Below, piece after piece: positions 16,645 through 22,785 of a DNA stretch of 36,036 bases. Below the pieces are notes generated by a model, which was not told the origin of the DNA, ran no database searches, and saw only the letters and a list, made by a program, of their open reading frames with translations. The first letter of the stretch is position 1, and each line of letters starts with the position of its first letter. The DNA is from an uncultured Actinomycetes bacterium (GTDB lineage: Bacteria > Actinomycetota > Actinomycetes > Mycobacteriales > Mycobacteriaceae): positions 1 to 36,036 of the forward strand of contig CAIOYU010000643.1 in NCBI GenBank assembly GCA_903862565.1, in the 5' to 3' direction. A program made the translations under genes and the position numbers.

Positions 16645-17397
16645 GTGGCAGACGACCACGACGGTGAGAGCGTGCTGGACAAGGTCGACCATCTGGTCGA
16701 CGAGATGGTCGGGACCGACGTCCTGGGAACTGAGATCATGCCCGACGGGCCCGAGGACCCTTGGGAACGCCGGCAGCGCATCCTGGATTCGTGGACGGCG
16801 ATCATCCTTGCGTTGGCGGCGGTGGCGACCACATGGGCGTCGTTTCAGGCGAGCCAGTGGTCGAACGCACAGTCCGATGCCCAGTCCGCCTCGGCGATTC
16901 AGCGCAGCGATGCCAACCGGGCGGCGTCGGAGGCCACCAGTCAGTCGGTGGTCGACTCGCAGATGTGGATCTCCTGGGTAGAGGCGGTCGCCTCGGGGCA
17001 GAAGGACCGGGCCGGCTTCCTGCGGGACCGCTTTTCCTCAGCGCTTGACCGTGCCCAGAAGGAGTGGCTGGGCACGGTTCCGGTGGATGATGATGGCAAC
17101 CCCGCCAGGGTGCCCGACGGCACACCGTTGAACCTGACCAGTTACGTCGTTCCCGCTCAACTGCAGGCCGACATCCTGTCGAACAAAGCCGAGGAGAGCC
17201 TCGCCGATGCCGATGAGGCCAGCAACACCAGCACCAGGTACGTGATGCTGGCGGTGTTGTTCGCTCTGGTGCTGTTTTTCGCCAGTGTGGCAACCAAGTT
17301 CACCGCGCCCAAGATTCAGGTGGTGCTTATCTTGACGTCATTGCTTCTTCTGGCCACCACTTGCGTACGGATGTTCCTGCTGCCGCAGATGCTCTGA
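16645..17397 (+). CDS. Unknown membrane protein with central coiled region
   Basis: I do not recognise this 250-residue protein. An acidic N-terminus (about 45 residues) is followed by one transmembrane helix (SWTAIILALAAVATTWASF), a long Ser/Ala/Gln-rich segment (QASQWSNAQSDAQSASAIQRSDANRAASEATSQSV) that looks helical and probably extracytoplasmic, a loop with NLTSYVVPAQLQADILSNKAEE, and two C-terminal transmembrane helices (YVMLAVLFALVLFFASVATKF and VVLILTSLLLLATTCVRMFLL). GTG 16645 is preceded by GGAGGAG at ideal spacing; the longer ORF from 16471 would run back into the cyclase gene and is rejected. It is divergent from cya with a 65-bp gap, which may mean shared regulation. No enzymatic motif is visible. 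Confidence 0.75.
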   Translation: MADDHDGESVLDKVDHLVDEMVGTDVLGTEIMPDGPEDPWERRQRILDSWTAIILALAAVATTWASFQASQWSNAQSDAQSASAIQRSDANRAASEATSQSVVDSQMWISWVEAVASGQKDRAGFLRDRFSSALDRAQKEWLGTVPVDDDGNPARVPDGTPLNLTSYVVPAQLQADILSNKAEESLADADEASNTSTRYVMLAVLFALVLFFASVATKFTAPKIQVVLILTSLLLLATTCVRMFLLPQML

Positions 17398-17429
17398 GGG
17401 GCGCGGCTTTTGGAGTAGGCGGTGCCTGG

Positions 17430-17913
17430 TCAGGACTTCGCGGTGTCCCCGGCCGTTTCGGATGCGGCCGCGTCTTCGACTGCGGTCTTCCGCATTTCAC
17501 GCATGAGGTGGGCGTAGACGATGATCACGCCGATCCCGAGGGCGATTTCGCACCAGAAGAAGGCGAAGAAATCGACGAGAACACGCAATGGCGGAACGCC
17601 CGGGGCGAAACTGCGGATCGCCGGGAATGCGAAGAGCAGCAAGAGAATCAGCGGAATCATGAACCGCACGCTCTCGGACGCTCCACCGCGCAGCAACCAG
17701 GAGATCGTCATCATGGCCAGAGTCGTGAGCGTCAACGGCCACATCAACGACATTCGCGGTGACACGAATGCCGTCTCGCAACTGCGGATCCCCTGCCACC
17801 AGCGACGAATGCCGCACCTCCAGGAACGAGGTCAGCATGAAGGCGATGAAGGTGATCGCGATGATCATCGGGAGCGCGACGACAAGCCACTTCCACTTCC
17901 GCCGCCGAGACAC
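17430..17913 (-). pseudogene. DUF4436 membrane protein, internally deleted and frameshifted
   Basis: Two parts of one family appear in different frames. The first (from GTG 17913) reads SRRRKWKWLVVALPMIIAITFIAFMLTSFLEVRHS, the cytoplasmic start and first transmembrane helix. The second (to TGA 17430-17432) reads RMSLMWPLTLTTLAMM ... LLLFAFPAIRSFAPGVPPLRVLVDFFAFFWCEIALGIGVII, which matches the last three helices of DUF4436 proteins with their FAFPAIR-x-x-x-P-G-x-P-P and FFAFFW motifs. The roughly 150-residue extracytoplasmic domain expected between them is missing, and the frame changes around 17770-17800. So the gene has lost its central domain and is very likely non-functional, although the C-terminal part could still be translated from GTG 17765. 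Confidence 0.65.
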
Positions 17914-17984
17914 GGGCGCGGCGGTATCGGCCGGTTCGGCTGGGACGCTTTACGTGGTCACCGATCGCCGTGGGGCGGGCACTT

Positions 17985-18233
17985 GTGAATCCCGTTATCC
18001 CGACCAAGGTTGAGATCGTGCACGTCGGCGCTGTGCGCGCTGACCAGCTGGTGGAAGGGGAGTGGATTCTTCTCGACGGCGTGGTGGGACAGGTCGTGCA
18101 AGTTGATTTCCATGACGCGTCCCGCGCGGAATTGAAAGTGCGTGTCGTCAACGACCGTGGCCAGATTTGCAACCGGAAACGGCTCGTGGAGAGGACCACC
18201 GAGTTCGAAAGTCTCGCCGTGGAGCTGGTATGA
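17985..18233 (+). CDS. Small hypothetical protein, beta-rich
   Basis: This 82-residue ORF (or 87 residues if GTG 17970 is used) reads VEIVHVGAVRADQLVEGEWILLDGVVGQVVQVDF...LKVRVVNDRGQICNRKRLVERTTEFESLAVELV. The alternating hydrophobic strands and turns look like a real small beta-barrel protein rather than a shadow, and third codon positions are GC-rich. I do not recognise a family. There is no strong ribosome-binding site. It sits alone between the decayed DUF4436 gene and other decayed sequence, so it may be the one intact cargo gene of the remnant element or itself a fragment. The exact opposite-strand frame is also open, so strand assignment is not certain. Confidence 0.4.
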   Translation: MNPVIPTKVEIVHVGAVRADQLVEGEWILLDGVVGQVVQVDFHDASRAELKVRVVNDRGQICNRKRLVERTTEFESLAVELV

Positions 18234-18293
18234 GCAGGCGCAGTAACGGTTGGCGACAGGCCACTGGAGAGTAGTCCGGCTCCGGCGGGCGGG

Positions 18294-18449
18294 TCAGCCA
18301 ACGCCTCCCGGTTCTACCTCTGCTCTCGGCGAGATCTCGGCGACGTCGTCGTGCACGGCGACAGCGAGCCCGAGCAGCCCGAAGGCCCGGGCCGCAGTGA
18401 AGGGGTGGTCGGCGGTGTCGGCGGAGATCCCGACGAGACGGGCGGTCAT
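18294..18449 (-). CDS. Small hypothetical protein after the decayed recombinase-like ORF
   Basis: ATG 18449 begins a 51-residue ORF, MTARLVGISADTADHPFTAARAFGLLGLAVAVHDDVAEISP..., starting 7 nt after the stop of the recombinase-like ORF, in operon-like spacing. The central FGLLGLAVAVHDD segment is hydrophobic. No family is recognised and no ribosome-binding site stands out. It may be a truncated cargo gene. Low confidence because surrounding sequence is decayed. Confidence 0.3.
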   Translation of the reverse strand: MTARLVGISADTADHPFTAARAFGLLGLAVAVHDDVAEISPRAEVEPGGVG

Positions 18450-18665
18450 GGTGCGGTCAGGCCTCGGACAGCGCGCGGTACAGCGTCGAACGGCCAACCT
18501 TCAGCGTCTCCGCGACATCACCGACGCGGTGACCGGCGGCGACCAGCGTCCGCGCCTGGGCCAGCTGATCGGCGGTCACCACCTCGCGGCGGCCGACTTT
18601 CACGCCTTCGGCCCGGTCCCGCAGCTTGGCGTGGGTGCCGGCACTGACTCTGACGCTAAGGACGA

Positions 18666-18714
18666 CGCCCGGCCAGTTGGGCATCGAGGACGCCCGGCCA
18701 GTTGGGCATCGAGA
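18666..18714. repeat. 25-bp tandem duplication inside decayed ORF
   Basis: cgcccggccagttgggcatc... occurs twice head to tail (18666-18690 and 18691-18714, one difference at the end). Because 25 is not a multiple of 3 it shifts the frame of the minus-strand ORF; collapsing it to one copy joins the frame reading GTVSMPNWPGV to the one reading VLSVRVSAGTHAKL. Confidence 0.85.
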
Positions 18715-18865
18715 CGGTGCCGGGTTCGGGGTCCGGAGGCTCGATACCGGACAGCTCCGACCGGGGCGGTCCCGGTCTCCCTCTCGGCGCGTTCCACGGC
18801 GGCGACCTCCGCGGGGATCCGGGACAGGCGGTCCCGGAGCTCCTGGCCGAACTCCGCCGGACCCG

Positions 18866-18899
18866 CTTGGTAGTGCCCAGCGTCTTGGTAGTGCCCAGC
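18866..18899. repeat. 18-bp tandem duplication inside decayed ORF
   Basis: cttggtagtgcccagcgt is followed directly by cttggtagtgcccagc, giving AGHYQD-AGHYQA in the minus-strand frame. The unit is a multiple of 3 and does not shift the frame. Confidence 0.8.
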
Positions 18900-19308
18900 C
18901 TCCACCGCACGCGACAACCGCGTGTACCGGTCGGCGCCGTCGTCGACGTCGGCCGCGCACGCAGCGCAGCGGTTCGGTGCCGGGCCGGCCGGGTTGTCGC
19001 ACCGGCCGCCGTTCCCGGCGTGCGGCTCGGGACAGTCGCAGGTGTGGATGATTTGCAAAGTTCGCGGCTGATCCGGGAAGCGCATCTCGGCCTGAGGCAA
19101 GTCGGAGATCCTCGGACCGCAGCGACGGGTTCTCACACCGGCCGTCGGCGGTGGGGTGGCCGGGATGGGAGCAGTCGCAGCGCGGGGATGGGTCAGGGTC
19201 GGCCATGCGTCGATTCTGCGGGGCGGCGGCGACAGTTTTTGGCCCCAGCGCAGGTGGCGGGCCATCCGGAAAACACCCTCGACCCGCCGAAATTCGGAGG
19301 GTGGTGAA

Positions 19309-19320
19309 ACAAAATTTTGT
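19309..19320. promoter_or_regulatory. Perfect AT-rich palindrome ACAAAATTTTGT
   Basis: A 12-bp perfect palindrome in an AT-rich patch, otherwise rare in this sequence, lying about 100 bp upstream of the minus-strand decayed ORF. CCGAAATTCGG, a second 11-bp palindrome, lies just to its left. It could be an old operator or recombination site. In the 199 bp between the decayed ORF and the tRNA I see nothing else. Confidence 0.3.
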
Positions 19321-19405
19321 ATTTCTGTTGCATTTCCGGCCGCAACCCCGACCATGGGACTCAATTTATGCCGTCTGAGCTGCGAAAACGCTCGATCGAA
19401 CTGAG

Positions 19406-19479
19406 TGCCCTCGGTGAGATTCGAACTCACACTGCACGGGTTTTGAATCCGTTTCCTCTGCCAGTTGGGATACGAGGGC
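19406..19479 (-). tRNA. tRNA with CAA anticodon (Leu by anticodon), short variable loop
   Basis: The minus strand folds as a tRNA of 74 nt: acceptor GCCCTCG/CGAGGGC (7 perfect pairs) with discriminator A, T arm GTGAG-TTCGAAT-CTCAC, anticodon loop TTCAAAA giving CAA, and D arm with the GG of AACTGGCAG. CCA is not encoded. Three things are odd for tRNA-Leu: the variable loop is only GCAGT (class I) rather than a long arm, the last anticodon-stem pair is A31-C39, and the D stem has at most three good pairs. It lies between cya and pdtaR, where M. tuberculosis, as I recall, also has a Leu tRNA gene. The fold is secure, the charging identity is not. Confidence 0.85.
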
Positions 19480-19521
19480 GGCAGGTAGTCGCGCGGTGCC
19501 CGAAGACGAACGCGGTGCTTA

Positions 19522-19527
19522 AGGATA
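19522..19527 (-). promoter_or_regulatory. Candidate -10 element for the tRNA gene
   Basis: On the minus strand TATCCT (TANNNT) would start transcription near 19515, about 36 nt before the mature tRNA 5' end. No convincing -35 is seen at the expected distance. Confidence 0.3.
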
Positions 19528-19621
19528 AATGATCGTCGGCGGGTGCCGACGCGGGTGCCCCACCGGAAGAGATGCGGTGCCCGCACGTGCCGGAGTGGGC
19601 CGCTGGCGTCACAATGACCCC

Positions 19622-20269
19622 ATGAGTACCGGCGAGACGCTTCCCCCCGAATCCACCAGGTCGCCCAGGCGCGTCCTGATCGCCGAGGATGAGGCCCTGA
19701 TCCGGCTGGACCTCGCGGAGATGCTCCGCGAAGAGGGCTATGACGTGGTTGGGGAGGCCGGTGACGGTCAGGAAGCCGTCGAGTTGGCCGAAAGCCTGCG
19801 GCCCGACCTGGTGATTATGGACGTCAAGATGCCCCGCCGCGACGGCATTGATGCGGCGGCCGAGATCGCCGCGAAGCGCATCGCGCCCGTCGTCGTGCTC
19901 ACCGCCTTCAGCCAGCGAGACCTCGTCGAGAAGGCGCGCGACGCCGGGGCGATGGCCTACCTGGTCAAGCCGTTCTCGATCAGTGACCTGATCCCGGCGA
20001 TCGAACTGGCTGCGAGCCGGTTCGCCGAGATCACCGGGCTGGAGCGCGAGGTCGCTGACCTGAGCGAACGGTTGGAAGCGCGGAAGCTCATCGAGCGCGC
20101 GAAGGGACTGCTGCAGGCCAAGCACGCGATGACCGAGCCCGAGGCGTTCAAGTGGATGCAGCGTGCCGCCATGGACCAGCGCACATCCATGAAGAAGGTG
20201 GCCGAGGTGGTCCTCGAGACGTTGGAGACTCCCAGTCAGCCGGGATCCGGCGGCGCTGAACCACGCTGA
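19622..20269 (+). CDS. pdtaR: Response regulator with ANTAR RNA-binding output domain
   Basis: The 215-residue protein joins a receiver domain (about residues 16-135) to a C-terminal ANTAR domain (about 150-205). Receiver landmarks are the acidic pocket AEDEALIR, phospho-acceptor Asp67 in LVIMDVKMP, the Thr of VVLTAFSQ and the Lys of AYLVKPFS. The ANTAR part reads LEARKLIERAKGLLQAKHAMTEPEAFKWMQRAAMDQRTSMKKVAEVVLE, with the conserved Ala and aromatic positions of the three-helix RNA-binding fold that acts on two-hairpin antiterminator RNAs. It corresponds to Rv1626, partner of the PdtaS sensor kinase encoded elsewhere. ATG 19622 is chosen over the longer ORF start at 19529; no strong ribosome-binding site is visible. 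The following Liv genes are on the same strand but 145 bp away. Confidence 0.95.
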   Translation: MSTGETLPPESTRSPRRVLIAEDEALIRLDLAEMLREEGYDVVGEAGDGQEAVELAESLRPDLVIMDVKMPRRDGIDAAAEIAAKRIAPVVVLTAFSQRDLVEKARDAGAMAYLVKPFSISDLIPAIELAASRFAEITGLEREVADLSERLEARKLIERAKGLLQAKHAMTEPEAFKWMQRAAMDQRTSMKKVAEVVLETLETPSQPGSGGAEPR

Positions 20270-20285
20270 CAGCGGGCGTTCGGGC

Positions 20286-20354
20286 TATGATCACGGGCAT
20301 CCCGGCCCGGCCCCGGCTATCTTCTACTCGAAGCTTCCACCCGAAGCTTCCGCC
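20286..20354 (+). promoter_or_regulatory. Promoter region of the Liv operon with tandem GAAGCTTC sites
   Basis: Upstream of the binding-protein gene are two -10 candidates, TATGAT (20286-20291) and TATCTT (20318-20323). Right after the second comes a 13-bp direct repeat CGAAGCTTCC(A/G)CC at 20329-20341 and 20342-20354; each copy contains the 8-bp palindrome GAAGCTTC. Two palindromes 13 bp apart at or just after the predicted start site look like operator half-sites for a regulator, but could be a chance duplication. Confidence 0.4.
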
Positions 20355-20414
20355 CAAAGTCGTCGACGCCCCGTGTTGATGCCGGTCCTACGAACTACCC
20401 ACCTGGAGGTAAAC

Positions 20415-21659
20415 GTGCGCGCTCGTGCGACACGACATGCAATCGCCGTGAGCTCGGCGGCCCTGACCATGCTCGGTATCGCAGGCTGCAGCCAGCCGGC
20501 GCCAACCAGCGAGACGAGCAATAGCGCATCGTCGGCCAGCACGACAGCCGCTCCTGCCGAACTCAAGATCGTCGAACAGGTGCAGATCGACCAGAACGGC
20601 GCCGAGGTCAAGCCAGAGGCCGGAGTCCTCGCCGCCGACCCTGCCGGCGACGGCAAGGCCACGTGCGCCCCGGTGGCCCTTGCGATGGCCGGCGCTCTCA
20701 ATGGGCCCGATGCCGCGCTGGGCATCAACATCAAGAACGGCGTCCAGATGGCGCTGGACAAGCACAACGCCGCCAATCCCGGCTGCCAGATCGACCTGAA
20801 GACCTTCGACACCGAAGGTGATCCGCAGAAGGCCACTGCGATTGCGCCGCAGATCGTCGACGATGCGACGATCGTCGGCCTCGTGGGTCCCGCATTTTCC
20901 GGTGAGACCAAGGCCACCGGCGGAGTGTTCGACCAGGCCGGCCTACTGTCCGCGACCGCCTCGGCGACCAACGTGACGCTGTCCGAACAGGGTTGGAAGA
21001 CGTTCTTCCGTGGGCTGGCCAACGATGGCGTTCAGGGTCCGTCGGTCGCCAACTACATGAAGACCACCCTCGGGGACAAGAAGGTCTGCGTCGTCGACGA
21101 CAGCACCGACTACGGCAGCGGCCTGGCCAAGGCCGTGCGCGACACCCTCGGCCCGGTCGCCGACGCCGCCTGCAACATCTCGGTCAAGAAGGGCGACAAG
21201 GACTTCTCCGCCGCAGTGACCCAGGTCAAGGGCGCCGGGCCGGACTCGGTGTTCTACGCGGGTTACTACGCGGAGGCCGCTCCGTTCGTCCAGCAGTTGC
21301 GCGACGCCGGCTTCACCGGGAAGTTCGCCAGCGCCGACGGCACCAAGGACCCTGAATTCGTCAAGCAGGCCGGTCAGGCTGCCAAGGATGCCGTGCTGGC
21401 CTGCCCGTGTGGCCCGGCCTCGAAGGCTTTCTCCGACGAGTACACCAAGAAGTTCAGCCAGGCCCCCGGCACCTACAGCACCGAGGGCTACGACCTGGGC
21501 ACCATCCTGGCCAAGGGCATCGACTCCGGTGCCGTCACCCGGGAAGCCCTGCTGGACTACGTCCACAAGTACGACGGCCAGGGTGTGGCCCGCAAGTACC
21601 AGTGGACCGACACCGGTGAGCTCACCACCACGCTGATCTGGATCTACAAGGTCCAGTAG
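20415..21659 (+). CDS. Branched-chain amino-acid ABC transporter substrate-binding lipoprotein
   Basis: This 414-residue lipoprotein belongs to the type I periplasmic-binding family (Leu/Ile/Val or related ligands). The signal peptide is RARATRHAIAVSSAALTMLGIAGC, with lipobox GIAGC, followed by a Ser/Thr/Ala-rich linker. The two-lobe domain is seen in VALAMAGALNGPDAALGINIKNGVQMALDKHNAANPG, DDATIVGLVGPAFSGETKA, KKVCVVDDSTDYGSGLAKAVRDTL and DSVFYAGYYAEAAPFVQQLRDAGFTGKF. GTG 20415 is the start, with GGAGGT four bases upstream; the ORF-track start at 20373 precedes this site. It heads a complete Liv-type set of five genes. The exact substrate cannot be deduced. Confidence 0.92.
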   Translation: MRARATRHAIAVSSAALTMLGIAGCSQPAPTSETSNSASSASTTAAPAELKIVEQVQIDQNGAEVKPEAGVLAADPAGDGKATCAPVALAMAGALNGPDAALGINIKNGVQMALDKHNAANPGCQIDLKTFDTEGDPQKATAIAPQIVDDATIVGLVGPAFSGETKATGGVFDQAGLLSATASATNVTLSEQGWKTFFRGLANDGVQGPSVANYMKTTLGDKKVCVVDDSTDYGSGLAKAVRDTLGPVADAACNISVKKGDKDFSAAVTQVKGAGPDSVFYAGYYAEAAPFVQQLRDAGFTGKFASADGTKDPEFVKQAGQAAKDAVLACPCGPASKAFSDEYTKKFSQAPGTYSTEGYDLGTILAKGIDSGAVTREALLDYVHKYDGQGVARKYQWTDTGELTTTLIWIYKVQ

Positions 21660-21673
21660 TCGCATCGGGCGGA

Positions 21674-21710
21674 CGCGTCCGGACGCCTGAATTCGGGCCA
21701 GCCGGACGCG
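21674..21710 (+). terminator. Intercistronic stem-loop between binding protein and livH
   Basis: CGCGTCCGG (21674-21682) pairs perfectly with CCGGACGCG (21702-21710) across a 19-nt loop; a competing 12-bp palindrome GCGTCCGGACGC occupies 21675-21686. It lies 15 nt after the binding-protein stop and lacks a clean U-run, so partial termination or mRNA 3'-end protection is more likely than full termination. This would raise the amount of binding protein relative to membrane parts. Confidence 0.5.
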
Positions 21711-21747
21711 TTCTCGTCAGCGATACACACAAGGAGTCCGTCCCGGG

Positions 21748-22785
21748 ATGATCCACGACTGTCTCAGCCAGTGCGTCTACCTCGCCGGTGATATCGGTTT
21801 CAACATCGAGAACCTGCGAAAAGGCTTCTGGCAGTTGACCGTCGACGGCCTGGCCTGGGGAGCGATTTACGCGCTTGTCGCCGTCGGCTACACCCTGGTT
21901 TTCGGTGTGCTGAGGCTGATCAACTTCGCGCACTCAGAGATCTTCATGCTCGGAATGTTCGGTGCTTACTTCTGTCTCGACATCATCCTGGGCTTCACCC
22001 CCAGCGGCAACGCCTACAACCGGGGGGTGCCGCTGACGGTGCTGTACCTGGGCTTGGCGATGCTGTTCGCGATGCTGGTATCAGGTTTGGCGGCAGTCGG
22101 ATTGGAGGCGGTTGCCTACCGGCCGCTGCGCCGACGCAACGCCCGTTCGCTGACGTTTCTGATCACCGCAATCGGCATGTCGTTCGTGCTTCAGGAGTTC
22201 GTGCATTTCGTGCTGCCTAAGATCCTCAAAGGCTACGGCGGCAGCAACGCCCAGCAGCCGATCATCCTGGTGCAGCCCAAGACCCAGTTCCACGTCTTCG
22301 GAGCCTCGGTCACGAACATCACTCTGGTGATAATCATTTCCGCTCTGGTTCTGGCCAGGCTGACCTACCTTTTCGTCCATCACACGAAGTTCGGTCGCGG
22401 CATCCGGGCCGTCGCGCAGGATCCTACGACCGCGACGCTGATGGGGGTTTCGCGTGAGCGCATCATCATGACGACGTTTTTGATCGGCGGCGCCCTCGCC
22501 GGCGCCGCTGCACTGCTGTACACCCTGCGGGTGCCGCAGGGCATCATCTATTCCGGCGGTTTCCTGCTGGGAATCAAGGCCTTCTCCGCGGCCGTACTGG
22601 GAGGGATCGGTAACTTGCGGGGCGCCCTTCTGGGCGGTCTACTGCTGGGCATCATGGAGAACTACGGTCAGGCTGTCTTCGGAACCCAGTGGCGCGACGT
22701 CGTCGCGTTCGTTCTTCTGGTGCTCGTGTTGCTGGTCCGACCCACCGGGATTCTCGGTGAGAGCCTCGCGAAGGCACGCGCATGA
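21748..22785 (+). CDS. livH: Branched-chain amino-acid ABC transporter permease (LivH type)
   Basis: The 345-residue inner-membrane permease has about eight hydrophobic helices and the LivH landmarks: GLAWGAIYALVAVGYTLVFGVLRLINFAHSEIFMLGMF near the N-terminus, AYRPLRRRNARSLTFLITAIGMSFVLQE in the middle, and the ATPase-docking loop GRGIRAVAQDPTTATLMGVSRERIIMTTFLIGGALAGAA. A short N-terminal part before the first helix (MIHDCLSQCVYLAGDIGFN) is unusual and contains two Cys. ATG 21748 has AAGGAG eleven bases upstream. The stop overlaps livM by ATGA. Confidence 0.92.
   Translation: MIHDCLSQCVYLAGDIGFNIENLRKGFWQLTVDGLAWGAIYALVAVGYTLVFGVLRLINFAHSEIFMLGMFGAYFCLDIILGFTPSGNAYNRGVPLTVLYLGLAMLFAMLVSGLAAVGLEAVAYRPLRRRNARSLTFLITAIGMSFVLQEFVHFVLPKILKGYGGSNAQQPIILVQPKTQFHVFGASVTNITLVIIISALVLARLTYLFVHHTKFGRGIRAVAQDPTTATLMGVSRERIIMTTFLIGGALAGAAALLYTLRVPQGIIYSGGFLLGIKAFSAAVLGGIGNLRGALLGGLLLGIMENYGQAVFGTQWRDVVAFVLLVLVLLVRPTGILGESLAKARA

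Larger units (their letters stand above)
18457..19206 (-). pseudogene. Decayed ORF: Cys/His-rich N-terminus and serine-recombinase-like HTH C-terminus
   Basis: Protein-like sequence passes through at least three frames on the minus strand. It begins at ATG 19206 with PRCDCSHPGHPTADGRCENP, changes frame to TCDCPEPHAGNGGRCDNPAG (a second copy of the same CDC-x-x-P-x-H-...-GRC-x-NP motif) and ADRYTRLSRAVEAGHYQDAGHYQ...ELRDRLSRIPAEVAAVERAE, changes again near SGIEPPDPEPGTVSMPNWPGV, and ends in GTHAKLRDRAEGVKVGRREVVTADQLAQA...VAETLKVGRSTLYRALSEA. The last part matches the linker and helix-turn-helix at the C-terminus of serine recombinases; no catalytic domain is present. A 25-bp duplication at 18666-18714 accounts for the last frame change. 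It may derive from a fusion of an element-borne protein with a recombinase end. Function is presumed lost. Confidence 0.5.
17918..19405. mobile_element. Probable remnant of an integrated element beside a tRNA gene
   Basis: Between the broken DUF4436 gene and the tRNA the coding pattern breaks down: no frame is long and clean on either strand, tandem duplications occur, one stretch (19300-19340) is AT-rich, and a serine-recombinase-like DNA-binding tail is visible at 18457-18690. The segment lies directly on the 3' side of the tRNA, the usual side for integrated elements. I could not find a second copy of the tRNA 3' end to mark an attL/attR pair, so the element boundaries are guesses. Confidence 0.35.

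Noticed and set aside
18200-18208. Possible second copy of the tRNA 3' end (att site), GAGTTCGAA
   Set aside because: Only 9 bases match the T arm, and they lie inside the small ORF; too short to call an attachment site.
17744-18301. 185-residue minus-strand ORF
   Set aside because: Ser/Thr/Arg-rich sequence without pattern; it crosses the first helix of the DUF4436 remnant in the wrong frame.
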